Shown here: piece by piece, positions 53,142 through 60,222 of the stretch | Numbering within the stretch: the stretch's first letter is position 1 | Layout: each line of letters begins with the position of its first letter | Source of the DNA: SIG454 sp045646365 | GTDB taxonomy: Bacteria; Bacillota; Clostridia; Monoglobales; Monoglobaceae | Direction: 5' to 3' | Length of the DNA: 60,222 bases | Assembly (NCBI GenBank): GCA_045646365.1 | Contig: JAZRKP010000076.1 | Location: 1 to 60,222, forward strand | Notes under the pieces: generated by a model | What the model was told of the DNA's origin: nothing | What the model saw: the letters and a program-made list of their open reading frames with translations, nothing else | Database searches by the model: none | Position numbers and translations under genes: made by a program

Positions 53142-55817
53142 TTATCTTTCAACTAACCCATATTTAACTTTTATTCTTTCAATTTTATCTATCATTGTCT
53201 CGGATATAAACCACAGGAAAATGGCTGTTCCAAGTGCATGAATAAAATCAAATGGTATTCCCATAATATAGGCGGCTTTAATCATATCCCAATTTATTTT
53301 ACTTTGCCACATAATAACGGATGCAGGGTTCATAATACCGCCGTAGATAACAAAGGTTGCAATAAATCCAAAGATGCAAAGAGATGCTTTTGTCTTTCGC
53401 AGAAATCCCTTTTTGAAAAGAATTCCTGCAATAAAACCGATGATGCCGAAGGCAAACATCTGCCATGGTGTCCACGGCCCTTGTCCAAAGAAAAAGTTTG
53501 AAACAAATCCGGTTATGCTACCAACCAAGAATCCCGTTTCTCCACCGAAACAGATGCCTGCAATTATAACAAGTGCGACAACAGGTTTAAATTGCGGAAG
53601 CATAAAGAATGCCGCCCTGCCTGCAACGGCTATTGCACATAATACGCTTATCACTATAAGCTCTCTTGCTTTTGGTTTTCTCGACTCAAATACCATCAGA
53701 AACGGTATCATCGTTTCAAAAATGATAAGTAAGCTTATAAAATAATACTTTCTGTCGCCCAGGAAGAAAACACCGATATAAATAGTAAACGGTATTAAAA
53801 GCAGTATCAGGAATGTTGAAAAAAGAGTTCTTTTTGTTAGCTTTCTGTCGGACTTTGGAACTTGTATTACCTCTATTCCAATATCTTTTTGCGGAAATAA
53901 GCAGAAACAAGCGATTGTAACCTCAATTACTGCAAGTATCTGCAGGGCTTCAAGGCTTAGAAAGTACGATTTTGCAAGACCCAATATGTCAATATCAGCT
54001 ATAAATGATAATGATGTTAATGCAAAGAGTAATAAAAATATACTGCCGACAATAATTCTTGCAGGTGTCAGCTTTTGTACTTTCTTTTTTTGTGGCTTGA
54101 TTTCGTTCTGAGCTTTATGTAATTCTATGTGTTGTGATTTTCGTTCTTTATTTTCAACAGTGCCACCGCAGGCAAGAATAATATCTTCTGCTAAAACTGC
54201 ATCAGGTAGCCTTGTTCTTGCCATACGGTTTGCTGATGTTGTATAGAAATTCTTACCCTTAAAAAACTCCCTCGGTGTGTCAACTGATGTTATACTTCCA
54301 TCAAACACAAGAGCGCATCTGTCGGCGAATTCAGCACAGAATTCTATATCGTGAGATACCATAAGAATTGTAACACCGTTTGCTTTTAAATCCATAAGAA
54401 TATCCGCAAATTCTTCTTTGAAATGTGCGTCAATGCCTTTTGTCGGTTCGTCAAGGAGCAGTATCTTAGGCTCCATAAGAAGTATCTTTGCAAGAGCGGT
54501 TCGTTGTTGTTCGCCGCCTGACAAATCGTAAGGATGGCTTTTTAATAGATTTTCTATTCTGCAAAGCGTAGCAATGCTTTGTACCTTTTGCTCTTTTTCA
54601 GTCTTGGTGAGCTTCTTATCAGAAAGTATTTCCATCAAATCAAGATAAACTGTTTTCTTTACAAACACGCTTTGCGGATTCTGCGGAAGAACACCGAGCA
54701 GTCCGTCATACAAATTCCTGATTTTAGAAATACTTTGTCCTTTTATCAGAATGTCGCCTCGGTATGGCGTATTAAGACCTGATATAAGCGAAAGTGCCGT
54801 AGTCTTTCCTGTGCCGTTACCACCCACAAGACAGAATAGCTCACCTTTATTTACTCTTAAATTAAATCCCTTCACTACATCAGGTGAGTCCTTTTCGTAT
54901 CTGAACCAAGCATCTATAATTTCAATTACTGCATCAGTATTGCCGGATTCCTTGTCTTTTGGAATAATATCCGTATTCAACACATTCTCTTTTGAAAATT
55001 CTTCAAGCCAAGTTCTGCCCTCACGAACTGTCAGCGGACACGGCAAAATATTTTCTACTTCGCCGTGAACTCGCATAGGAGTTGGAAGTGCTTTATACAT
55101 AGTGTGATTTTGAGTTTTCAAAATCTTGCCGACTTCAGTTGGTGTTTCGTCTGCAATGATTTTGCCGCCATCCATAACGATAACACGGTCTGCTATCGGA
55201 AAAGCATCTTCCGTGCGATGCTCGGTGAGAATAACGGTTGTTCCAAGCTCACGGTTAACCTTTTCGAGTGTTTTTAAAAATTCACCTGCAGCAATCGGAT
55301 CAAGCTGACTTGTTGGCTCGTCCAATATAAGAACTGACGGCCCTATAGCCATAACAGATGCAAGATTGAGTAGTTGTTTCTGACCGCCCGAAAGCTCGCA
55401 TACTTTCTTATAAAACCACGACTGCAATCCGAAGAATGATGCCATTTCGGAAACTCTTGTCCTGATTTCGGATTGCTTATATCCAAGACTCTCTAAACCA
55501 AATGAAAGCTCGTGCCATACCTTATCAGTTACAATCTGATTGTCTGGATTCTGCATTACAAAACCAATGCCCGATGCCTGTTCTTTTGTATCGTAGTCTG
55601 CAAGAGGTTTGCCGTTAAAGAGAATAGTTCCGATTATCTCTCCGTATGGTGATAAGGAAGATTTTAATAACCTTAAAAGTGTAGTCTTACCACATCCTGA
55701 TTTTCCGCAAAGTAAAACAAACTCCCCCTGATTAACCGTGAAGTTTATATTATCAAGTGCTTTTTCCGTTTTGTTGGGATATGTAAAACTTAAATTTTCG
55801 ATCTTAAAGCTTTCCAT
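53142..55817 (-). CDS. ECF transporter: two EcfA ATPases fused to a membrane S-component
   Basis: An 891-residue fusion. The first ABC ATPase spans about 1-230 (Walker A CGKSGCGKTTLLRLL, signature LSGGQKQLLNLA, Walker B LILDEPTSQLDP, H-loop LTEHR). The second spans about 290-510 (GGNGTGKTTALSLI, LSGGEQQRTALAK, ILLLDEPTKGID). A basic linker leads to a membrane part from about residue 595. This has around four or five helices, a cytoplasmic loop, and then a six-helix S-component-like domain (RELIVISVLCAIAVAGRAAF, FGGETGFLVGSITGFVSNFF). The S-component binds the substrate, and the ATPases with EcfT drive uptake. It overlaps ecfT by 28 bases. I chose ATG 55817 after GGAGGTGAG. Substrate inferred from neighbours. 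Confidence 0.88.
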   Translation of the reverse strand: MESFKIENLSFTYPNKTEKALDNINFTVNQGEFVLLCGKSGCGKTTLLRLLKSSLSPYGEIIGTILFNGKPLADYDTKEQASGIGFVMQNPDNQIVTDKVWHELSFGLESLGYKQSEIRTRVSEMASFFGLQSWFYKKVCELSGGQKQLLNLASVMAIGPSVLILDEPTSQLDPIAAGEFLKTLEKVNRELGTTVILTEHRTEDAFPIADRVIVMDGGKIIADETPTEVGKILKTQNHTMYKALPTPMRVHGEVENILPCPLTVREGRTWLEEFSKENVLNTDIIPKDKESGNTDAVIEIIDAWFRYEKDSPDVVKGFNLRVNKGELFCLVGGNGTGKTTALSLISGLNTPYRGDILIKGQSISKIRNLYDGLLGVLPQNPQSVFVKKTVYLDLMEILSDKKLTKTEKEQKVQSIATLCRIENLLKSHPYDLSGGEQQRTALAKILLMEPKILLLDEPTKGIDAHFKEEFADILMDLKANGVTILMVSHDIEFCAEFADRCALVFDGSITSVDTPREFFKGKNFYTTSANRMARTRLPDAVLAEDIILACGGTVENKERKSQHIELHKAQNEIKPQKKKVQKLTPARIIVGSIFLLLFALTSLSFIADIDILGLAKSYFLSLEALQILAVIEVTIACFCLFPQKDIGIEVIQVPKSDRKLTKRTLFSTFLILLLIPFTIYIGVFFLGDRKYYFISLLIIFETMIPFLMVFESRKPKARELIVISVLCAIAVAGRAAFFMLPQFKPVVALVIIAGICFGGETGFLVGSITGFVSNFFFGQGPWTPWQMFAFGIIGFIAGILFKKGFLRKTKASLCIFGFIATFVIYGGIMNPASVIMWQSKINWDMIKAAYIMGIPFDFIHALGTAIFLWFISETMIDKIERIKVKYGLVER

Positions 55818-56677
55818 TTTCTCACCTCCCACAGTTCAATTATTATAGGGCATAAACAAAGTAGCAGATATGCCACAAATACGCTTATACCAAATACAGA
55901 AACTTTCGCCATTTTCATAGACGGAAAGAATCTGAAAGCTGTTTCTCCCATTAAATTTCCAATAAATGTATATGTACCTAAAAGTAAAATACAAATTAGT
56001 GCTTTTTTATCTCTTTTATCAAATGTGAATATTGAAAATGCCGTTCTTCCGGGGTTTCCATAGCCACGGGATTTCATACTGTCAGCGGTTTCAATGGCAT
56101 TTTCGAGTGACCAAGTTGTCATAATCCCAAGAATATTAAGTCCGTTCTTTGCACGCTTTATGATACTTCCGCTTGAAATATCACGGCCCATACATCTTTG
56201 AGAATTTATTACTACTTTAAGCTGAGATGCAAACTTCGGTACAAAGCGGAGTGTCATTGATATAATAAGCGACATTGCAGGTATAATTTTACCGAACAGA
56301 TAGATAAACTTATCGCTTGTCATAACCTCGTTGTAGCAAGAAAAATGACAGATAACACTCGCAAGCATTATAGCCGCACAAAGTCCGTAAATTATGGATT
56401 CAAGCGTCAACGGATTTCCGCTCGGCAGATAATAAATAATGGTTACTCCCTCGTGATTAAAGGCAGGGTTTATAAGTGCCATCATAAGTAGCATCGGAAG
56501 CATATATATTAAGTTTGTTTTGATTGCTTTTTTGCCCTTCAGTATCACAGAATATGTAAACCCGCTCGCAAGTGAGATGCAAAGACACACAGGATGCATA
56601 AAAAAGCAGGAAAAACCGATTACAAATACGAAGTACACAAAATTTACAATCGGGTGATAAGTTTTAAATTCGTTCAT
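55790..56677 (-). CDS. ecfT: Energy-coupling factor transporter transmembrane protein EcfT
   Basis: A membrane protein of about 295 residues with six or so helices, of the CbiQ/EcfT family. The coupling-helix motifs with Ala/Ser-Arg-Gly are visible: AIETADSMKSRGYG near residue 205 is the standard second motif, and NSQRCMGRD the first. It links EcfA ATPases to the S-component. The frame is open upstream to 56737, but ATG 56677 with an AGGAG site fits best. All ECF parts are in this operon, as in group I ECF transporters. Confidence 0.9.
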   Translation of the reverse strand: MNEFKTYHPIVNFVYFVFVIGFSCFFMHPVCLCISLASGFTYSVILKGKKAIKTNLIYMLPMLLMMALINPAFNHEGVTIIYYLPSGNPLTLESIIYGLCAAIMLASVICHFSCYNEVMTSDKFIYLFGKIIPAMSLIISMTLRFVPKFASQLKVVINSQRCMGRDISSGSIIKRAKNGLNILGIMTTWSLENAIETADSMKSRGYGNPGRTAFSIFTFDKRDKKALICILLLGTYTFIGNLMGETAFRFFPSMKMAKVSVFGISVFVAYLLLCLCPIIIELWEVRKWKALRSKI

Positions 56678-56696
56678 GATAATATAATCTCCTGAC

Positions 56697-57428
56697 TTAA
56701 TTTCCATTTCTTGCAGAATAATGACCACCCACATCATTTCCTAAGTCGCAGGTATATACCCATTCCACCTTGTCACCTGGTTTAAGCTGATAACGGGAGC
56801 ATCCGTAATTGGGAAACCAGTCGTTGACCTTATACATCCAACCTGAAAGCTCACCACAGTCAAACTCATAAAGGTTTGCTATGCCTTCAATATATGCACT
56901 GTTATATATTGGCGTATTCTCAAATTCCATATGAATTTTGTTTCGCTTCATTTCTCGCATAAGCACATTGAACACACTTTCGCCTTCGTAGAATGTGACG
57001 GTCTGTTCTGCGTATATCACACCGTCTTTAGGGACAATATTAACCTTCCCACTATCAAGCCAACCTGTGTTTTGTAAAATCGTATCGCATCTGACAGATA
57101 GTGTGCAGGTAAGCTCTTTATCTGTAATCACGGCATTTTCAGGCTCAATAGGTACGGGTTTCCCTTCAGGGACAGGGTCAGTTTTGTATTGGTCTTTTCC
57201 TGTCCCCTCGTTTATAACCATTCCTTGTTCTTCGGAATATTCTTCGTTGCTTTCGGCATCATTGATTTCTTCTTTAGAAGGCTCGGAATTTTGAACTACT
57301 GTTACATCATCTTTAGGTTCAGGTGTCCAGCTTCGGAGTCCCGGTGCATCACCGCCATACCAAAAGACAAATGCTAAGACAATCGCGATTATAACACCTG
57401 TTATTATTTTGTTCTTATGTTTTTTCAT
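56697..57428 (-). CDS. Membrane-anchored DUF4430 (transcobalamin-like) protein
   Basis: A 243-residue protein. An N-terminal transmembrane anchor or uncleaved signal covers about 8-25 (IITGVIIAIVLAFVFWYGG), followed by an acidic Glu/Pro linker to about residue 105. The DUF4430 domain covers about 115-240. Its hallmarks are YEGESVFNVLMREM, CGELSGWMYKVNDWFPNYGC and LKPGDKVEWVYTCDLGNDVG. This domain (PF14478) is related to the C-terminal beta domain of transcobalamin and intrinsic factor. It could pass ligand from surface proteins to the ECF S-component. It lies 12 bases after the barrel protein and directly before ecfT. Confidence 0.85.
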   Translation of the reverse strand: MKKHKNKIITGVIIAIVLAFVFWYGGDAPGLRSWTPEPKDDVTVVQNSEPSKEEINDAESNEEYSEEQGMVINEGTGKDQYKTDPVPEGKPVPIEPENAVITDKELTCTLSVRCDTILQNTGWLDSGKVNIVPKDGVIYAEQTVTFYEGESVFNVLMREMKRNKIHMEFENTPIYNSAYIEGIANLYEFDCGELSGWMYKVNDWFPNYGCSRYQLKPGDKVEWVYTCDLGNDVGGHYSARNGN

Positions 57429-57439
57429 CCAATTACTCC

Positions 57440-59047
57440 TTACAGAAGTTTTGCAGACAAAAGCATACTAAAAAGCATAGATGCTATTTCTGCTCTTGTA
57501 ACAGCCTCTTTAGGCTTTATATCCATAACGCTGTCGTCAAGGATTTTTTCATTATAACAAAAAGCAAGTGAGCTTTGCGACCAATCAGATGCTTTTACAT
57601 AGTCAAAGAACTGTGCCAAAATATCACGGGTTGCAAGAGTGCCCATTTCAGTATCCATTCCGCAAAGCTTTGCTGCCCTTGTAACCATAACTGCCGCCTC
57701 TTCGCGAGTGATAGTTCCGTTTGGATTAAATTCATTTTCGGATACGCCTTTTATTATCCCGTAAGAATATGCAGTCCACACATAGTTATAAAACCAATCG
57801 GTTGCGATTACATCTTTGAAAATATTGTTGCTCTTTCCCGGAAGTCCAAGCCCTCTTGTGATAATTGTTGCAAATTCTGCTCTTGTCATAGTGCTGTTTG
57901 GCTCAAAACTGTTTTCTGTCTTGCCATTTATAATTCCTCTTGATGCGAGTGTTTCAATGACTGCTTTATCTTTATGCCCGACAATGTCTAAAAAGGTCTT
58001 GCCAGGATTTGAGATATTCATTTTCTTAACATCTGGATTTTTTTCTGCAAGTCCTACCGTATCTGAACTGACATTAAGATTTTTGGCATCGCTCATATCA
58101 TAAAGGGAGTTCTTGCCTTCGCTTGCACGCTTCAGAGCAACAAGAGCATAAAAGCACTGTTCTGTTGCCATTAAGTTTGTAGAATCTTCGTGTATGTGTT
58201 TAAAGCCTTTTTCGTTATCATAGAATGAAAAAAGATTATCAAGCACAGACTTTCTGTTTTTCGCAAATCGCTCATCATCAACCGAAATTCCAAGCTCGCA
58301 AAGGGCAACAAGCACCTGAACACAACTCTCAGAGGTTTCAATATCGAAGCTATCAAAACCGCCGTTTTCTTTCTGCATACAAGATAAGCAAATAAGTGCT
58401 TTTTCTGTTGCAGATTTAACCTTGTCATTGTCCTGATATTTTGACAGTGCCTGAAGAGCCATACCGGTAACATCGGGATCAGCCACATCGCCTGATAATG
58501 CCCATCCGCCATCGGAGGTTTGTTTTTCGAGAATATGATTTATATACATTTCTCTTGTTGCCTGAACCTTTGCATTTGGGTTGTTTGGAATATCATAGCT
58601 TCCGCTGTCAAGTGCAATGAGTGCCCAGATTGCTCCATTTACACCTTGCCATATAGTTTTTTCGTAATCGGAAAGCGGGGTTAAAAGATTGTAGCCTGCA
58701 ACATCTTCTGGGTTTTTGCCGATAGATGTGAGAGCAAGAATCACCCTTGAATATTCGGTGTATTTCTTGTTATGAAGTATGCCACCGCAGTCTTTTACAT
58801 ATTTTGTAACCCTCTGATAGTAATTGTCAAAATACTCATCGGGAATAGCCATATTACTTCGTGCAAGTCCTAAAACCGCCCATTCTCCGCCAATAGAACC
58901 GATTGTTGGTTCTTTTACGGTTTCGTATAAATAATTTCCAACGCTCTTTAAAGTAACATTCACTTTATCAGAATCAAAAGCAAATGCCGACAATGAAAGG
59001 CTGAAAAGAATTGCAAAAGTTAAAAGTATTGATATCAGTTTCTTCAT
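57440..59047 (-). CDS. Secreted alpha/alpha-barrel protein with SLH repeats
   Basis: A 535-residue surface protein. A signal peptide covers about 1-22 (LLTFAILFSLSLSAFAF). An alpha/alpha toroid of the prenyltransferase/squalene-cyclase-repeat type spans about 30-325, with repeats such as SDGGWALSGDVADPDVTGMA and ENGGFDSFDIETSESCVQVL. Three SLH repeats span about 345-535 (FEPNSTMTRAEFATIITRGL, FNPNGTITREEAAVMV). The alpha/alpha barrel is also the N-terminal fold of intrinsic factor and transcobalamin. No DxDD or other cyclase catalytic motif was seen, so binding rather than catalysis is likely. ATG 59047 has GAGGTG 7 bases upstream and follows the preceding stop by two bases. Confidence 0.87.
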   Translation of the reverse strand: MKKLISILLTFAILFSLSLSAFAFDSDKVNVTLKSVGNYLYETVKEPTIGSIGGEWAVLGLARSNMAIPDEYFDNYYQRVTKYVKDCGGILHNKKYTEYSRVILALTSIGKNPEDVAGYNLLTPLSDYEKTIWQGVNGAIWALIALDSGSYDIPNNPNAKVQATREMYINHILEKQTSDGGWALSGDVADPDVTGMALQALSKYQDNDKVKSATEKALICLSCMQKENGGFDSFDIETSESCVQVLVALCELGISVDDERFAKNRKSVLDNLFSFYDNEKGFKHIHEDSTNLMATEQCFYALVALKRASEGKNSLYDMSDAKNLNVSSDTVGLAEKNPDVKKMNISNPGKTFLDIVGHKDKAVIETLASRGIINGKTENSFEPNSTMTRAEFATIITRGLGLPGKSNNIFKDVIATDWFYNYVWTAYSYGIIKGVSENEFNPNGTITREEAAVMVTRAAKLCGMDTEMGTLATRDILAQFFDYVKASDWSQSSLAFCYNEKILDDSVMDIKPKEAVTRAEIASMLFSMLLSAKLL

Positions 59048-59049
59048 CT

Positions 59050-60222
59050 TCAAACACCTCGACTTTTCTGCACATTCTCACAAAAACGCATAAGAAGTGT
59101 TGCAACCTGAGCACGGGTTGCCGTAGCTTTGGGGGAAAGCGTGATTTCGCTTGTACCATTTACAAGCTCTGTTTTGCTTGCCCATTTGATTGCATCAAGT
59201 GCCCAATCACTTATATCATCTGTATCTGCAAAGCTTGATATGTCTGCAACATCGCTTACATTAACCCCTTGCATTTTTGCAAAGCGATAGATAATAAGTG
59301 CCATCTGTTCACGGGATATATTATTATCGGGTGCAAATTCTGCTTTACTGATACCACTTACAATTCCATTTGAAGCTGCCCACGCAACTGCATCAGAATA
59401 CCACTGACCTTCGGGAACATCTTTGAAACTATGGGTATTTTCATCATTTTCAGGCTTTGCCATTCTGTAAAGAACAGTTACGAGCATAGCCCTTGACATC
59501 ATGCTTTCAGGCTCAAAACCGTTAACTGTACCCTGCATAAGATTATTTTCATACACATACTTTACGGATTCATAATGCCAATCGTCTTTTTTAATATCTG
59601 CAAATGTAGTTTCTGTGAAAGCAGGTTTTTCATGGATATCGGTTTCTTTGTTAGTATCTTCTGTTTTTGTTTCCTCTTTATCGTCTTTCTTGTCATCCTC
59701 GGTTTTGTTGTTCGTGTTTGAAGAAGAGGAAGAAGATGAAGAAGAGGACCCTGAATAGAAAGGATCACCTATATCAGCACCTAACTGACAGGTGTATTGC
59801 CACTTGATTGTATCGCCGTTTTTCACTTCAAACTCTGATGCACCATATTCAATAAATGTCTTATTGAGTGTAATCATCCAACCGGAACCGACACCCGCAT
59901 CAAATTCAACCATAGAATCGTATGGTGTGCCTTTTAATTCAAAATTACAAATCGCACCCAAATAGAAACCGCGTTCAAGCGTACCCGTGTATTCCATTCT
60001 TATTCCGAGGTGATCTAAAAGTCGTTTAGTAACATGAGTAATTTTTTCACCATCTTTATACGGAACTTTGGTAGCTTTTATAATAGTTCCCAAGGCTTTT
60101 GGATATTTTAGTCCCGTTTCACCCTTTACTCGCTCGCCGTTGTCTGTAAAGCTTATGGTTACATAGCCTGCAATTTCGGATGCACTAAGACCGAACTCAT
60201 CATCCGAATCAGGAGTGCCTTG
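59050..60222 (-). CDS. DUF4430 plus SLH surface protein (5' end beyond right edge)
   Basis: The frame is open to the right edge (390 codons), so the N-terminus is missing; an internal TTG at 60093 is not the real start. The first part is a DUF4430-type domain (GWMITLNKTFIEYG, NGDTIKWQYTCQLGADIG). Then comes a run of nine or ten serines and a Lys/Asp/Glu/Thr-rich linker. Three SLH repeats fill the last 180 residues (FEPESMMSRAMLVTVLYRMA, FAPDNNISREQMALIIYRFA). It is likely a cell-wall-bound ligand-capture protein working with the barrel protein and the ECF transporter downstream. Other domains may precede the visible part. Confidence 0.85.
   Translation of the reverse strand, partial: QGTPDSDDEFGLSASEIAGYVTISFTDNGERVKGETGLKYPKALGTIIKATKVPYKDGEKITHVTKRLLDHLGIRMEYTGTLERGFYLGAICNFELKGTPYDSMVEFDAGVGSGWMITLNKTFIEYGASEFEVKNGDTIKWQYTCQLGADIGDPFYSGSSSSSSSSSSNTNNKTEDDKKDDKEETKTEDTNKETDIHEKPAFTETTFADIKKDDWHYESVKYVYENNLMQGTVNGFEPESMMSRAMLVTVLYRMAKPENDENTHSFKDVPEGQWYSDAVAWAASNGIVSGISKAEFAPDNNISREQMALIIYRFAKMQGVNVSDVADISSFADTDDISDWALDAIKWASKTELVNGTSEITLSPKATATRAQVATLLMRFCENVQKSRGV

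Noticed and set aside
57440..59047. Terpene or squalene cyclase enzyme
   Set aside because: The alpha/alpha repeats match that fold class, but no DxDD acid motif is seen, and the signal peptide, SLH anchor and ECF neighbours point to binding.
60093..60093. TTG at 60093 as the start of the DUF4430-SLH gene
   Set aside because: The frame continues without a stop for 43 more codons to the window edge and the added residues continue the DUF4430-like domain, so the gene is cut by the edge.
1..60222. CRISPR array, prophage, tRNA or rRNA genes
   Set aside because: No regularly spaced repeats, no phage structural genes and no tRNA/rRNA sequence were seen on either strand.
53142..60222. Horizontal transfer of the ECF operon
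   Set aside because: No integrase, transposase, tRNA target or direct repeat flanks were seen, and codon use by eye is not clearly different; the right end is outside the window.

Overview
The window looks like chromosomal DNA of an anaerobic, low-to-moderate GC member of the Clostridia (Bacillota). The evidence is the hrcA-grpE-dnaK-dnaJ-prmA-rsmE heat-shock cluster with a CIRCE operator, a ylbF-mutS-mutL-miaA block, a sepF-ylmH-divIVA-lspA division cluster, a pyrH-frr-uppS-cdsA-dxr-rseP block, strong AGGAGG-type ribosome binding sites, several TTG/GTG starts, and many S-layer homology (SLH) proteins. I saw no tRNA, rRNA, CRISPR array or intact insertion sequence. The genus cannot be fixed from the sequence.

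Layout. Positions 1-4.5 kb hold two divergently transcribed SLH surface proteins, the first cut by the left edge. At 4.5-12.9 kb are hemW and the CIRCE-controlled chaperone operon with the methyltransferases prmA and rsmE and a small membrane protein. A 24-codon remnant of an AraC-type regulator follows, then miaB. From 14.5 to 31.3 kb there is a nearly continuous + strand run: a ylbF-family gene behind a structured leader, mutS, mutL, miaA, an HlyD-like membrane protein, yggS, sepF, ylmH, divIVA, lspA, rluD, radC, uvrB and uvrA, followed by manA. A promoter and a 290-base leader of unknown type precede a CNNM/CorC-type cation protein; trkA and trkH (potassium uptake) follow. A large palindromic terminator separates these from the minus-strand block MFS transporter, rseP, dxr, cdsA, uppS, frr, pyrH, an acidic membrane protein and a small multidrug-export-like protein. 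A divergent promoter pair then leads to a small glycosyltransferase-like membrane protein, recD2, an SLH-amidase, a U32 peptidase-family protein and a third large SLH protein.

The most interesting region is the minus-strand operon at 53.1-60.2 kb, cut by the right edge. It encodes an SLH protein with a DUF4430 (transcobalamin C-terminal-like) domain, a secreted alpha/alpha-barrel (prenyltransferase-repeat-like) protein with SLH repeats, a membrane-anchored DUF4430 protein, an EcfT subunit, and one polypeptide that fuses two EcfA ATPases to a membrane S-component. Animal intrinsic factor and transcobalamin consist of exactly an alpha6/alpha6 barrel plus this kind of beta domain. The operon is therefore best read as a cell-surface capture and ECF import system, probably for a corrinoid. 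The ligand is inferred, not shown.

The recurring theme is the cell envelope. Five SLH proteins and an SLH-anchored amidase decorate the surface, rseP, cdsA and uppS make envelope components, and SepF and DivIVA organise division. The rest is housekeeping repair (mutSL, uvrAB, radC, recD2), tRNA modification (miaA, miaB) and protein folding.
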